The notes below the pieces were generated by a model. That model was not told the DNA's origin, made no database searches, and saw only the letters and a list, made by a program, of their open reading frames with translations. This document shows, one piece after another, positions 11,043 to 20,250 of a DNA stretch of 64,000 nucleotides (position 1 is the stretch's first letter; each line of letters opens with the position of its first letter). Both the position numbers and the translations under genes were made by a program. The stretch comes from Hyphomicrobiales bacterium. GTDB lineage: Bacteria > Pseudomonadota > Alphaproteobacteria > Rhizobiales > Rhizobiaceae. The stretch spans positions 186,001-250,000 of the forward strand of contig UCEY01000002.1 of the NCBI GenBank assembly GCA_900471605.1, in the 5' to 3' direction.

Positions 11043-11479
11043 CCCCGCTTGCGTCGCCCGCAATAGGCCCATTGCCGCTGCGGTCCGACATCCACGTGCA
11101 CGATGCCGTTGCAATAGCGGCCGATGCCGCCAATGCCAGGCGCGCTGGCCGCCGCCGCGAGAATGGTTCGTTCTGAAACGCCGGGAACCCGGATATCCGC
11201 CGCATAACAATGGCTGTGCTGCGATGTACCGGAATGCGGTCGGTGGCCGGACGTGACCATCGGCTTATGCCCGGTCTTTTGCGCGATATGCGCCAGGATC
11301 GCTCCCAGCTTTTCCGGAAAGCAGCTCGTGCGAACGCTGATCCGCTGGACGGTATAATACGCCGAGTAATCGTGCTTGAACGAGGAGCTCCGTCGTTTTT
11401 GAGTTTCGCCGGCTTCGGCGGTGACATTGAGGCCTAGCGCCAATAGGCAGGTAAGCGCGACGCGAAATAGGATGCGCAT
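11039..11479 (-). CDS. secreted M15-type (YcbK-like) peptidase
   Basis: A predicted exported 146-residue peptidase of the M15 D-Ala-D-Ala carboxypeptidase group, acting on peptidoglycan in the periplasm. The chosen ATG (11479) has GGGGGATT upstream and begins a signal peptide (MRILFRVALTCLLALG, cleavage near AEA-GE). A frame extension to 11512 would place charged residues before it. The zinc-site pattern is visible: HSGTSQHSHCYAADIR (His and Asp ligands) and a later VHVDVG with the third His. Two Cys pairs may form disulfides. Convergent with murJ, sharing stop bases. The exact cleaved bond is inference. Confidence 0.75.
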   Translation of the reverse strand: MRILFRVALTCLLALGLNVTAEAGETQKRRSSSFKHDYSAYYTVQRISVRTSCFPEKLGAILAHIAQKTGHKPMVTSGHRPHSGTSQHSHCYAADIRVPGVSERTILAAAASAPGIGGIGRYCNGIVHVDVGPQRQWAYCGRRKRG

Positions 11480-11853
11480 GGTAATCCCCCGAGATGAGAC
11501 CGTGTCGTTCATGACCGGTTAACCGTGGTGCGCTTGGGTATTTCTTTTCCAAAAGAGGCGCCAATAAGGAGACTTTTGCTCGGAAATGGGAATACGGATG
11601 CCTAAAAGACTAACATTCGTTAATCTATTCGGAGATGCCGGGGGAAAAATTTTGCCTTTAGGCGTATTGACTTAGGAGCTGTACGCCGAATGAGGTAGCC
11701 GTTTCCCGGCCTTACCTCGAATGGTTATGGTGGCAGCTCTTTTGTCGCTGTAGTGTTTCGCGAGACCTCCTGAATGGGGTTTCGCACTGCGCCGAAACCG
11801 CCAAAATAGGCGATCTGCAGACGATCAAAATCACCCGAATCCGGAGCTTCCGC
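11480..11853. other. 374 bp gene-free, AT-richer stretch
   Basis: This stretch separates the divergent M15 peptidase and VOC genes and must hold both promoters. It is clearly more AT-rich than its surroundings around 11530-11680. A 7 bp perfect hairpin (GGTTTCG/CGAAACC, 11778-11784 with 11793-11799) lies in the VOC leader. I find no convincing open frame, tRNA or strong consensus promoter. Confidence 0.5.
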
Positions 11854-12261
11854 ATGCCCATACAATCGCTGTTTCTCGTAGCCCTGATCGTCGATGACTA
11901 TGACCGGGCGAAGGACTTTTATTGCGATGTGCTCGGCTTCGAATGCCTTGAGGACAGCGTGCAGCCGGAGGGCAAGCGCTGGGTCGTGGTAAAGCCGAAG
12001 GGCGGTGAAGGCGCGGCCCTGTTGCTGGCCAAGGCCGCCACTGACGCCCAGAAAGCAGCCATCGGCAACCAGACCGGCGGCCGGGTCGGGTTCTTCCTGA
12101 AGACCGACGATTTCGCCCGCGATCATGCCGCCATGACCGCCAAGGGCGTCCGGTTCCTGGAGGAGCCGCGGCACGAGGTTTACGGCTCGGTCGCGGTGTT
12201 TGCCGATCCCTACGGCAACACCTGGGACCTGATTGAGCACGCCGCTTCCCGAGCCTCTTGA
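11854..12261 (+). CDS. VOC (glyoxalase/bleomycin-resistance) family protein
   Basis: A 135-residue single-module VOC protein. The fold is recognised from the N-terminal LIVDDYDRAKDFYCDVLGFE repeat start and the C-terminal GSVAVFADPYGNTWDLIE ending, both typical of this superfamily. The metal-ligand positions are partly absent, so it may be a binding protein rather than a glyoxalase I. The substrate cannot be inferred. The ATG at 11854 follows CCGGAG at a good distance. It stands alone before trpS (88 bp gap). Confidence 0.8.
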   Translation: MPIQSLFLVALIVDDYDRAKDFYCDVLGFECLEDSVQPEGKRWVVVKPKGGEGAALLLAKAATDAQKAAIGNQTGGRVGFFLKTDDFARDHAAMTAKGVRFLEEPRHEVYGSVAVFADPYGNTWDLIEHAASRAS

Positions 12262-12349
12262 TACTCTGCGCTTGGCCGTGCATAAGCCCGCGCGTTAGCA
12301 ACATGACCCTTCGGGTCTGGGGCCCTCCACCAGCCTAATTGAGGACGAT

Positions 12350-13414
12350 ATGAACAGCTTCAAGCCGCTTGTCTTTTCCGGCGTCCAGCCGACCGGCAAT
12401 CTCCATCTCGGCAACTACCTCGGTGCGATCCGCAAATTCGTGGCGCTCCAGGAAAACAACGATTGCATCTATTGCGTCGTCGATCTGCACGCGATCACCG
12501 CCCAGCTCGTCCACGACGACCTGAGGGGCCAGATCCGCTCGATCGCCGCCGCCTTCATCGCTTCGGGCATCGACCCGAAGAAACATATCGTCTTCAACCA
12601 GTCGGCCGTGCCGCAGCATGCGGAACTCGCCTGGGTCTTCAATTGCGTCGCCCGCATCGGCTGGATGAACCGCATGACCCAGTTCAAGGACAAGGCGGGC
12701 AAGGACCGCGAGAACGCCTCGCTCGGCCTGCTCGCCTATCCGAGCCTGATGGCGGCCGATATTCTCGTCTATCGTGCCACCCACGTGCCGGTCGGCGACG
12801 ACCAGAAACAGCATCTGGAACTTGCCCGCGACATCGCCCAGAAGTTCAATATCGACTTCCAGGAAAAGATCCGCGCCGCAGGCACCGGTGTTGACATGGT
12901 CGTCGGCGAGGAGCCGATCCACGGCTTCTTCCCGCTGGTCGAGCCCCTGATCGAAGGGCCGGCGCCACGCGTCATGTCGCTGCGTGACGGCACCAAGAAG
13001 ATGTCGAAATCCGACCCGTCGGACCTGTCGCGCATCAACCTGATGGACGATCCGGAAGAGATCGCCAAGAAGATCCGCAAGGCCAAGACCGATCCGGAAG
13101 GCCTTCCGAGCGATGTCGAAGGCCTGAAGGGCCGGCCGGAAGCCGACAACCTCGTCGGCATCTATGCGGCCCTTGCCGACAGGACCAAGGCCGACGTTCT
13201 CGCCGAATACGGCGGCCAGCAGTTCTCGGTCTTCAAGCCGGCGCTTGCCGATCTCGCCGTGCATGTGCTCGCACCGATCACGTCCGAAATGCGCCGCCTG
13301 ATGGACGACACGACCCATATCGATGCCATCCTCAAGGATGGCGGCGAGCGCGCCCGCGCCCGCGCCGAAAAGGTCATGGGCGACGTCTTCGATATCGTCG
13401 GCTTCCTGCGCTGA
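12350..13414 (+). CDS. trpS: tryptophanyl-tRNA synthetase
   Basis: Charges tRNA-Trp with tryptophan. This class I synthetase has the HIGH-type motif as TGNLHLGNY (residues 15-23) and the KMSKS loop as KKMSKSDPS (about 215-223). Length 354 aa is normal for the bacterial enzyme. The start ATG 12350 precedes the conserved N-terminal strand [13 protein letters not shown] perfect intrinsic terminator follows 40 bp after the stop, so the unit ends here. Confidence 0.98.
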   Translation: MNSFKPLVFSGVQPTGNLHLGNYLGAIRKFVALQENNDCIYCVVDLHAITAQLVHDDLRGQIRSIAAAFIASGIDPKKHIVFNQSAVPQHAELAWVFNCVARIGWMNRMTQFKDKAGKDRENASLGLLAYPSLMAADILVYRATHVPVGDDQKQHLELARDIAQKFNIDFQEKIRAAGTGVDMVVGEEPIHGFFPLVEPLIEGPAPRVMSLRDGTKKMSKSDPSDLSRINLMDDPEEIAKKIRKAKTDPEGLPSDVEGLKGRPEADNLVGIYAALADRTKADVLAEYGGQQFSVFKPALADLAVHVLAPITSEMRRLMDDTTHIDAILKDGGERARARAEKVMGDVFDIVGFLR

Positions 13415-13453
13415 TATCTTCCGGCACGGCTGACGCCACGCAAAGATTGCATA

Positions 13454-13485
13454 CCCGCCACGGCATCCGTGGCGGGTTTTCATTT
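13454..13485 (+). terminator. intrinsic terminator after trpS
   Basis: A perfect 10 bp stem (CCCGCCACGG / CCGTGGCGGG, 3-base loop) is followed directly by TTTT and a further T-run. Confidence 0.9.
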
Positions 13486-13550
13486 TTGCCGGTTGGTATA
13501 AGTTCCGCATCACGACCGCTTCGGTCGACTACATGCGAAGGAGGGGCGGC

Positions 13551-14030
13551 ATGGTTTCGAAACGGCTTTCGCGGCTTGAGGGGCACCGGCGCAAGTTCAT
13601 GGCGGTCATCGATGGCACGCCGGAATGCGAAAAGGCGGTCCATTACGCCGGACGCCGCGCCAAAAATTCCAACGGCGGCCTCGTCCTGCTGTTCGTTATC
13701 CCCGAGGGTGACTTCCAGCAATGGCTGGGCGTCGAGCAGATCATGCGCGCCGAGGCTCGCGAGGAAGCCGATGCGGTCATGGCGAAAACCGCCCAGAAGG
13801 TGCGCGAGACGATCGGTATCGATCCGGAAATCGTCATCCGCGAAGGCAACGCCAGCGAACAGATCATCCAGCTGGTCGACGAGGACCGTGACATCGCGGT
13901 CCTCGTCCTGGCGGCCGGCTCCACCAAGGAAGGGCCCGGACCCCTGGTATCCGCCGTTGCTGCCTTCCCGATTCCGGTCACCGTGTTGCCCGACACGCTG
14001 ACCGCCGAGGAAATTGACGCGCTGGCCTGA
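13551..14030 (+). CDS. universal stress protein (UspA family)
   Basis: A 159-residue cytosolic Usp-domain protein, adjacent to trpS as in other rhizobia. The N-terminal strand FMAVIDGTPECEKAVHYAGRRA carries the conserved Asp. The middle has VLLFVIPEG, and the C-terminus ends with the IPVTVLP strand. The canonical ATP-binding G-2x-G-9x-G(S/T) motif is only loosely matched (AAGSTKEGPGPLVSAV), so nucleotide binding is uncertain. The ATG at 13551 sits behind AAGGAGGGG, stronger than the upstream ATG at 13533. Confidence 0.85.
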   Translation: MVSKRLSRLEGHRRKFMAVIDGTPECEKAVHYAGRRAKNSNGGLVLLFVIPEGDFQQWLGVEQIMRAEAREEADAVMAKTAQKVRETIGIDPEIVIREGNASEQIIQLVDEDRDIAVLVLAAGSTKEGPGPLVSAVAAFPIPVTVLPDTLTAEEIDALA

Positions 14031-14094
14031 TTGCGGGCTTGATCTTGCGCGGGCAAAGGAGCACTTGAACGAAAAGCTGATACGGCTTATCTTC

Positions 14095-14111
14095 TTTTGA
14101 AGAATTCTAAA
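14095..14111 (+). promoter_or_regulatory. Irr-box (ICE)-like palindrome upstream of the Fe-S scaffold gene
   Basis: TTTTGAAGAATTCTAAA matches the iron control element TTTAGAANNNTTCTAAA bound by Irr in Rhizobiales at all but one defined base. It lies 34 bp before the ATG of a NifU-type scaffold gene, a class of gene I recall being placed in the Irr regulon (fssA). Placement so close to the start would fit repression of iron-using functions under low iron. Confidence 0.6.
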
Positions 14112-14145
14112 TTTGCGAGGGGCGCTCCGCCCCAGGAGAGACGAG

Positions 14146-14712
14146 ATGTTCATTCAGACGGAAGCCACCCCAAACCCGGCGACCCTGAAGTTCCTGCCCG
14201 GTAAAGTCGTCATGGACAAGGGCACCGCCGATTTCCGCAATGCGGGCGAGGCGGAAGCGTCTCCGCTGGCCGAGCGTCTGTTCGGCATTTCCGGCGTCAC
14301 CGGCGTCTATTTCGGCTACGATTTCATCACCGTCACCAAGGAAAGCGCCGAATGGCAGCACCTGAAGCCGGCGATCCTCGGTTCGATCATGGAGCATTTC
14401 ATGTCCGGCGCCCCGGTCATGGGCGGTGCGTCCACGCTGGCCGAAGCCTCTGACGAGGAGGGCGAGTTCTTCGACGAGGACGATGAAACCGTCGTCGCGA
14501 CGATCAAGGAACTGCTCGAAACCCGCGTCCGCCCGGCGGTCGCCCAGGATGGCGGCGACATCACCTTCAAGGGGTTCCGCGACGGTACGGTCTACCTCAA
14601 CATGAAGGGCGCATGCTCGGGCTGCCCGTCGTCGACGGCGACCCTCAAGCACGGCGTCCAGAACCTGCTCAAGCATTTCGTTCCGGAAGTGCAGGCCGTC
14701 GAAGCGCTCTGA
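14146..14712 (+). CDS. NifU/Nfu-type Fe-S cluster scaffold protein
   Basis: Carries and delivers Fe-S clusters. The 188-residue protein has the N-terminal Nfu_N domain (MFIQTEATPNPATLKF start, about 1-90) and a C-terminal NifU-like domain with the cluster-binding C-x-x-C (Cys157 and Cys160 in GACSGCPSS). The ATG at 14146 follows CAGGAGAG; the upstream in-frame ATG at 14113 has no site. An ICE-like box lies just upstream. It heads a row including the Fe-S enzyme gene miaB and the Fur-family regulator. Confidence 0.93.
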   Translation: MFIQTEATPNPATLKFLPGKVVMDKGTADFRNAGEAEASPLAERLFGISGVTGVYFGYDFITVTKESAEWQHLKPAILGSIMEHFMSGAPVMGGASTLAEASDEEGEFFDEDDETVVATIKELLETRVRPAVAQDGGDITFKGFRDGTVYLNMKGACSGCPSSTATLKHGVQNLLKHFVPEVQAVEAL

Positions 14713-14730
14713 GTTCGCCGGCACCGTTGA

Positions 14731-15396
14731 ATGATTGTTCTGGCCATCGATACCGCCGGGGTGGATTGCTCCGCAGCGCTCTATGACAGCGCCGCGGGGA
14801 AAGTGCTGTCGGCCGTCACCGAGACGATCGGCAAGGGCCACGCCGAACGGCTGATGGCCGTCATCGACGAAGCGCTCGCCGCCGCCACTCTTCCGTTGAA
14901 AGCCGTCGAGCGCGTGGCGGTCGTCATCGGCCCCGGTTCGTTTACCGGCATTCGCGTCGGCGTTGCGGCTGCTCGCGGCCTTGGTCTCGCACTTGGCGTC
15001 GAAACGGTCGGCGTAACCACGCTCGAGGTTCTGGCGCGCAAATTTCTCGACGAACATCCGGGCCGGCCGGTCGTGGTTGCCATGGATGCCAAGCGCAACG
15101 AAGTCTACACACAGGCGTTTTCTGCCGGCGCCGAGGCGTTGAGCCAGCCTGCCGCACTTTCGCCGGAGGATGCTTCGGAGCTTACAAAGTCTCTTTCCGC
15201 AACGGCGATCGGTTCCTGGGCCGAGCATTCCCTTGGCAAGGGAGAGACTGAGTACGAGGGGCGGGACCGCTTCGACATCACCGTCGTTGCCCGTATCGCC
15301 GCCGAAAAACCTGCGGATGCGCAACGCCCTAAACCGTTGTATCTTCGTGGACCTGATGCGAAACCGCAGACCGGTTTCGCCCTTGCCCGTTCGTGA
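14731..15396 (+). CDS. tsaB: tRNA threonylcarbamoyladenosine biosynthesis protein TsaB
   Basis: Partner of TsaD in making t6A at position 37 of ANN-decoding tRNAs. The 221-residue protein starts with the ASKHA-type strand MIVLAIDTAGVDCSAAL and contains the conserved GPGSFTGIRVGVAAARGL loop (about residues 70-87). The Fe/ATP site of TsaD is absent, as expected for TsaB. The gene begins 18 bp after the scaffold gene, and its TGA is embedded in the GTGA start of rimI, implying coupled translation. Confidence 0.95.
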   Translation: MIVLAIDTAGVDCSAALYDSAAGKVLSAVTETIGKGHAERLMAVIDEALAAATLPLKAVERVAVVIGPGSFTGIRVGVAAARGLGLALGVETVGVTTLEVLARKFLDEHPGRPVVVAMDAKRNEVYTQAFSAGAEALSQPAALSPEDASELTKSLSATAIGSWAEHSLGKGETEYEGRDRFDITVVARIAAEKPADAQRPKPLYLRGPDAKPQTGFALARS

Positions 15397-15908
15397 ATGT
15401 ACAGACTGCGCCGATGTTCGACGATTACCTGACCTGGAAGCCGTATTTCGAAGTCGTGCCGATGGAGGTCGGCGATTGCCTGGAAATCTCCGAGCTGCAT
15501 GGCCAGCGATTTCCCCGCCAATGGAGCGATGGCGAATTCCAGAACCTGCTTCTGCAGCACAATGTCTTCGGTTTTGTTGCCCGCCAGACCAATGCGTTCT
15601 TTTCGAAGCCGCTCGGCGGTTTCGTTCTCTCGCGTGAGGCGGCCGGCGAGGCGGAGATCCTGACGGTCGCCGTCAACGAGAAATTCGGCCGTGTGGGGCT
15701 TGGCTGGCGCCTGATGCAGGCGGCTTTGCGCGAGGCGGCATCACGGGGCGGGGAGAGCATGTTCCTGGAAGTGGAGACAGCCAATCGCCCCGCCGTCGAG
15801 CTTTACCGCAAGCTTGGATTCCAGAAAGTCGGCGAAAGGCCAGCCTATTATGCCGGGCCGGATGGCAGGCGATCCACGGCGCTTGTCATGAGCCGCGTTC
15901 TTCGCTAG
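15393..15908 (+). CDS. rimI: GNAT N-acetyltransferase RimI (ribosomal protein bS18-type)
   Basis: A GNAT acetyltransferase, in bacteria acting on the N-terminal alanine of ribosomal protein bS18. The acetyl-CoA loop region is seen in EKFGRVGLGWRLMQAAL, with the later E-TANRPAVELYRKLGF motif typical of RimI. It starts at a GTG whose last bases overlap the tsaB stop; an ATG at 15414 is an alternative start. Pairing with tsaB is widespread in bacteria and supports the call. Target specificity is inferred from family and context. Confidence 0.88.
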   Translation: MNVQTAPMFDDYLTWKPYFEVVPMEVGDCLEISELHGQRFPRQWSDGEFQNLLLQHNVFGFVARQTNAFFSKPLGGFVLSREAAGEAEILTVAVNEKFGRVGLGWRLMQAALREAASRGGESMFLEVETANRPAVELYRKLGFQKVGERPAYYAGPDGRRSTALVMSRVLR

Positions 15909-15948
15909 TCCGTTAGTTTCTACGCGAACGTTTCGAGGCCAAAACGAC

Positions 15949-16377
15949 ATGACAGACCTTTCCAAAACCCTGGAGGAGCTGTGTGCCGAAAAGGGTATGC
16001 GAATGACGGATCAACGCCGTGTCATCGCGCGTATCCTGCAGGAATCCGATGACCATCCGGATGTCGAGGAGCTCTATCGCCGTTCGTCCAAGGTCGATTC
16101 GCGCATCTCGATCTCGACGGTCTACCGCACGGTGAAACTCTTCGAGGACGAGGGGATCATCGAGCGTCACGATTTCCGCGACGGCCGCTCGCGCTACGAG
16201 ACGGTGCCCGAGGAGCATCATGACCATATGATCGATCTCAACACCGGTACCGTCATCGAGTTCCGCTCGGCGGAAATCGAGGCGCTGCAGGAGCGCATTG
16301 CCCGCGAGCACGGCTTCCGTCTCGTCGGCCACCGGCTGGAGCTTTACGGTATCCCGCTGGACAAGGACGATAAGTGA
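15949..16377 (+). CDS. fur: Fur-family metal-dependent transcriptional regulator (Fur/Mur)
   Basis: A 142-residue Fur-family repressor. The N-terminal winged helix includes MTDQRRVIARILQES and SRISISTVYRTVKLFEDEG. The metal/dimer domain has the EEHHDHMIDLNTGTVIEF stretch with the conserved His cluster. The structural-zinc Cys pairs found in many Fur proteins are absent; as I understand it this is common in alphaproteobacterial Fur/Mur. In Rhizobium and Sinorhizobium the protein at this locus responds to manganese (Mur), so Mur is the likelier role. Its TGA overlaps the GTG start of plsC. Confidence 0.9.
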   Translation: MTDLSKTLEELCAEKGMRMTDQRRVIARILQESDDHPDVEELYRRSSKVDSRISISTVYRTVKLFEDEGIIERHDFRDGRSRYETVPEEHHDHMIDLNTGTVIEFRSAEIEALQERIAREHGFRLVGHRLELYGIPLDKDDK

Positions 16378-17177
16378 TTACCTGGGCCCGGATCGGCTTC
16401 GTTATTGTCGCTCTTTTCGCGGTGACGCTGATCCTGTGGCCGTTTCAGCTCCTGGGGCTCGCCCTCGATCTTAAAATCCGCCGGTATATCCCGCGCTACT
16501 GGCACAGGAGCGCCTGTTTCCTGCTTGGCATCCGTATTCATATCCACGGCAAGCTGGAGCACCGCCGGCCGCTGATGCTCGCCTGCAATCATGCATCGTG
16601 GAAAGACATTCTCGTGCTGGGGGCGATCGCCGACGTCGTTTTCATTGCCAAGATGGAAGTCTCGGAATGGCCGGTCTTCGGCACGCTTGCCAAGCTGCAG
16701 AAGAGCATCTTCGTGGTCCGCGAACAGAAGCGCCGCGCCGGCGACCAGGTGAACGAGATCGCCGAGCGCATGGCGGCCGGCGAGATCGTCGTCCTCTTTC
16801 CCGAAGGCACCACATCCGACGGCAACCGGCTTCTGGAGGTAAAGTCGTCGTTGTTCGGCGCGGCCGCCGCGGCCGTCCAGCATTCGCCGGAAGGTGTCGT
16901 GCATGTTCAGCCGGTGGCGATCGCCTATACCCGGATCCAGGGCATGGCTATGGGCCGTTATCACCGCCCGATTGCCGCGTGGCCGGGCGATATAGAGCTC
17001 ATGCCGCATCTGCTCGGCATCCTGAAGGAAGGGGCCCTCGACGTGGACGTGGCCTTCGGCGAGACGGTGGAATTCCGTGCGGGAGACAATCGCAAGCATC
17101 TCAGTCAGGCGGTGACCAGCCGCATGCGCCTCATGCTGATCCGCCACCTGCGGGGCCGCGACTACGAAGCGCTTTAG
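16374..17177 (+). CDS. plsC: 1-acyl-sn-glycerol-3-phosphate acyltransferase
   Basis: Second acylation step of phospholipid synthesis, forming phosphatidic acid at the inner membrane. An N-terminal membrane segment ([20 protein letters not shown]) is followed by the catalytic H-x4-D motif NHASWKD (His73, Asp78) and the glycerol-phosphate site [11 protein letters not shown] (near 142). It starts at a GTG overlapping the fur stop (GTGA), suggesting coupled translation with the metal regulator. 267 residues is normal for the family. Ornithine-lipid acyltransferases (OlsA) share these motifs and cannot be fully excluded. Confidence 0.9.
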   Translation: MITWARIGFVIVALFAVTLILWPFQLLGLALDLKIRRYIPRYWHRSACFLLGIRIHIHGKLEHRRPLMLACNHASWKDILVLGAIADVVFIAKMEVSEWPVFGTLAKLQKSIFVVREQKRRAGDQVNEIAERMAAGEIVVLFPEGTTSDGNRLLEVKSSLFGAAAAAVQHSPEGVVHVQPVAIAYTRIQGMAMGRYHRPIAAWPGDIELMPHLLGILKEGALDVDVAFGETVEFRAGDNRKHLSQAVTSRMRLMLIRHLRGRDYEAL

Positions 17178-17220
17178 GAAACGCTTCATTTCCGGGTCTT
17201 CTTGCGGTATGGAGCGAGCC

Positions 17221-18633
17221 ATGAACGAACACGTCTCCTTGCCCCTGCCTGCCGACGAGCCGGTCCACCGCCCGAATTCCCGCAAGGTCTTCATCAAGAC
17301 CTACGGCTGCCAGATGAATGTCTATGATTCAGGCCGCATGAGCGATGCGCTGGCGAGCGAAGGTTACGTGCCGACCGAGGAGATGGGGGAGGCCGACCTG
17401 ATCCTCCTCAACACCTGTCACATCCGCGAGAAGGCGGCAGACAAGGTCTATTCGGCCCTCGGCCGCCTGCGCGACATGAAAAAGGCGCGCGCCGCCGAAG
17501 GCCGGGAACTGATGATCGGCGTTGCCGGCTGTGTTGCCCAGGCCGAAGGCGAGGAAATCATCCGTCGCGCGCCGGCTGTCGACGTGGTGATCGGCCCTCA
17601 GACCTATCATCGCCTGCCGCAGGCGTTGAAACAGGCCCGCGGCGGCAAGCCGGTGGTCGATACGGAATATGCGGTCGAGGACAAGTTCGAGCATCTGCCT
17701 GCAACGGAAAAGGCAAAGATCCGCGCCCGCGGCGTCACCGCCTTCCTCACCGTTCAGGAGGGCTGTGACAAGTTCTGCACGTTCTGCGTCGTGCCCTATA
17801 CCCGTGGGTCGGAAGTTTCCCGTCCCGTCCAGCAGATCGTCGACGAAGCCTGGCGGCTCGTTGACGGCGGCGTGCGCGAGATCACGCTGCTCGGTCAGAA
17901 CGTCAATGCCTGGCGGGCGGAAGGCCCAAATGGTGGCGAATGGAGCCTCGGCGACCTGCTGTATCGCCTCGCGGAAATTCCGGGCCTGGCGCGTCTGCGT
18001 TATACGACCAGTCATCCGCGCGACATGGACGACCGGCTGATCGAGGCTCATCGCGATCTTCGCACCCTGATGCCCTACCTGCATCTGCCGGTCCAGGCAG
18101 GTTCCGACCGTATCCTGAAGGCGATGAACCGCCGCCACACCGGCGCCGAATATCTCCGCCTGATCGAGCGCATCCGCGAGGCCCGGCCGGACATCGCCAT
18201 CGCCGGCGATTTCATCGTCGGTTTCCCGGGCGAGACGGACAAGGACTTCGAAGATACGCTCCGCCTCGTCGAGGACGTGAACTACGCCCAGGCCTATTCC
18301 TTCAAATATTCGACCCGCCCGGGCACGCCTGGCGCCGATCTGACCGATCAGGTGGCGGAAGAGGTAAAGGCGGAGCGGCTCGAAAGATTGCAAGCCATGC
18401 TCTTGAAACAGCAGGCCGATTTCGCCAAATCCTGCGTCGGAAAGGTCATCGACCTGTTGCTGGAAAAGCCCGGTCGCATGCCGGGACAGGTCATCGGACG
18501 TTCTCCCTGGCTCCAGTCTGTGAATGTTGATGCAAAAACATCGCAAATCGGTGACATTATCCAGGTACGAATCAGTGGAACCGGCCCGAACAGCTTGTTT
18601 GCCGACCCGGCAGGGAGTTTAATAGGAGCCTGA
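17221..18633 (+). CDS. miaB: tRNA-2-methylthio-N6-dimethylallyladenosine synthase MiaB
   Basis: A radical-SAM methylthiotransferase that turns i6A37 of tRNA into ms2i6A. The N-terminal UPF0004 domain carries three cluster cysteines (Cys30 in YGCQMN, Cys66 in NTCHIR, Cys104 in AGCVAQ). The radical-SAM C-x3-C-x2-C motif is CDKFCTFC (Cys182, 186, 189). A C-terminal TRAM domain closes the 470-residue protein. I chose the ATG at 17221, which has GGAG at the right distance; the ATG at 17209 lacks a site. An Fe-S enzyme three genes after an Fe-S scaffold and next to a metal regulator. Confidence 0.97.
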   Translation: MNEHVSLPLPADEPVHRPNSRKVFIKTYGCQMNVYDSGRMSDALASEGYVPTEEMGEADLILLNTCHIREKAADKVYSALGRLRDMKKARAAEGRELMIGVAGCVAQAEGEEIIRRAPAVDVVIGPQTYHRLPQALKQARGGKPVVDTEYAVEDKFEHLPATEKAKIRARGVTAFLTVQEGCDKFCTFCVVPYTRGSEVSRPVQQIVDEAWRLVDGGVREITLLGQNVNAWRAEGPNGGEWSLGDLLYRLAEIPGLARLRYTTSHPRDMDDRLIEAHRDLRTLMPYLHLPVQAGSDRILKAMNRRHTGAEYLRLIERIREARPDIAIAGDFIVGFPGETDKDFEDTLRLVEDVNYAQAYSFKYSTRPGTPGADLTDQVAEEVKAERLERLQAMLLKQQADFAKSCVGKVIDLLLEKPGRMPGQVIGRSPWLQSVNVDAKTSQIGDIIQVRISGTGPNSLFADPAGSLIGA

Positions 18634-18657
18634 GCTAACATCGAGGAGCTTGCCTAC

Positions 18658-19713
18658 TTGAACGGACATGAATTGGTTTCTTCATCCGCGCGCCACCCCC
18701 GCACCGCCGCTACCGACGCCAATCACTTTGTCCTGACGTTCGAGAACAATAGGTTCGCCAGCGAGCTTTTCGGTCAGTTCGATCAGAATCTCAAACTTCT
18801 CGAAGAGCGGCTTCATATCGATGCCCGGGCACGCGGCAATTCGGTAGCGATCTCCGGCGATCTCGTCGCGACCAACCAGGCGCGCCGGGCACTGGATTTC
18901 CTCTATGAGCGGATCCAGAAGGGCGGCTCGGTCGATACTTCCGATGTCGATGGCGCGATCCGCATGGCGCAGGCGGCGGACGACCAGCTGCAGCTGCCGA
19001 CGCTCGAGAAAAAAGCCAAGCTCTCCATGAGCCAGATTTCCACCAAGAAGAAGACGGTCGTTGCGCGCACCCCGACCCAGGACGCCTATATGCGGGCGCT
19101 TGAGCGCTCGGAGCTTGTCTTCGGCGTAGGTCCTGCCGGTACCGGCAAGACCTATCTTGCCGTTGCGCACGCTGCCCAGCTTCTGGAACGCGGTGCCGTC
19201 GATCGAATCATCCTGTCGCGCCCGGCCGTCGAAGCCGGCGAGCGCCTGGGCTTCCTGCCCGGCGACATGAAGGACAAGGTCGATCCCTACCTGCGGCCGC
19301 TTTATGACGCCCTCTACGACATGATGCCCGGCGACAAGGTGGAGCGGGCGATTACCGCCGGCGTCATCGAAATCGCGCCGCTTGCCTTCATGCGTGGCCG
19401 TACGCTCGCGAATGCCGCCGTCATTCTCGACGAGGCGCAGAACACCACGTCCATGCAGATGAAGATGTTCCTGACCCGTCTCGGCGAAAATGCCCGGATG
19501 ATCGTCACCGGCGACCCGAGCCAGGTCGATCTGCCGCGCGGCGTCAAATCCGGCCTGGTGGAAGCGCTGCAGATCCTGAAGGGCGTTGAGGGCATCTCGG
19601 TGATCCGCTTCAAGGATACCGACGTGGTCCGCCATCCGCTGGTCGGCCGCATCGTCCGGGCCTATGACGCGCAATATGCCGTCCATGAGGAAAGCGAGGA
19701 AGTCGACCGGTAA
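18658..19713 (+). CDS. phoH: PhoH-family ATPase (YbeZ type)
   Basis: A cytosolic P-loop ATPase of the PhoH family, in most bacteria paired with the RNase YbeY. Walker A is GPAGTGKT (residues 158-165), followed by RPAVEAGERLGFLPGD and the Walker B region AAVILDEAQNTTSMQMKMFLTRLG. An N-terminal region of about 100 residues is the usual RNA-binding-like extension. The start appears to be TTG 18658, preceded by GAGGAG with good spacing; the next in-frame ATG would remove the conserved N-terminus. Position before ybeY-ybeX-lnt matches the widespread operon. Confidence 0.93.
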   Translation: MNGHELVSSSARHPRTAATDANHFVLTFENNRFASELFGQFDQNLKLLEERLHIDARARGNSVAISGDLVATNQARRALDFLYERIQKGGSVDTSDVDGAIRMAQAADDQLQLPTLEKKAKLSMSQISTKKKTVVARTPTQDAYMRALERSELVFGVGPAGTGKTYLAVAHAAQLLERGAVDRIILSRPAVEAGERLGFLPGDMKDKVDPYLRPLYDALYDMMPGDKVERAITAGVIEIAPLAFMRGRTLANAAVILDEAQNTTSMQMKMFLTRLGENARMIVTGDPSQVDLPRGVKSGLVEALQILKGVEGISVIRFKDTDVVRHPLVGRIVRAYDAQYAVHEESEEVDR

Positions 19714-19731
19714 CGGTCGGCTCCAGACCTC

Positions 19732-20241
19732 ATGCCCCAACTCGACATACAGATCAGCATTGAAGACGAGGGCTGGCCCGAAGAGCCGGCCCTTATGGCC
19801 TTGAGCGAAAAGACGCTCGAAGCAGCGGCCGAATTCCTGGCGAGGCAGGAAAAGCAGCCTTTCCCCAAAATCGCCCCGGAACTCTCGCTGGTCTTTACCG
19901 ACGACGCGGCGATCAAGGAAATCAACGCCGAGTGGCGCGGCAAGGACAAGCCGACCAACGTGCTGTCTTTCCCCGCATTTCCGCTCGAACCGGGCAAGAT
20001 GCCGGGGCCGATGCTCGGCGATATCGTCATTGCCCGCGAGACGGTCGAGCGGGAGGCGGTTGATCTTGACAAGAGTTTCGAGGATCATCTGACCCATCTG
20101 CTCGTCCACGGTTTCCTGCATTTGTTCGGTTACGACCATATGGAAACGGACGAAGCGGAAAGAATGGAAGCGTTGGAGACTCGCATTTTGGCCGTGCTTG
20201 GCCTATCTGACCCCTATGCGGGGCAAGACCCGATAGTATAG
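19732..20241 (+). CDS. ybeY: endoribonuclease YbeY (16S rRNA 3'-end maturation)
   Basis: A metal-dependent RNase needed for 16S rRNA processing and ribosome quality control; in Sinorhizobium the homologue also affects sRNA-dependent regulation. The zinc motif H-x3-H-x5-H is fully present (His126, His130, His136 in [11 protein letters not shown]). The segment TNVLSFP is also a family signature. 169 residues is normal. It follows phoH by 18 bp and precedes ybeX by 9 bp, within one operon. Confidence 0.96.
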   Translation: MPQLDIQISIEDEGWPEEPALMALSEKTLEAAAEFLARQEKQPFPKIAPELSLVFTDDAAIKEINAEWRGKDKPTNVLSFPAFPLEPGKMPGPMLGDIVIARETVEREAVDLDKSFEDHLTHLLVHGFLHLFGYDHMETDEAERMEALETRILAVLGLSDPYAGQDPIV

Positions 20242-20250
20242 TCTGGACCA

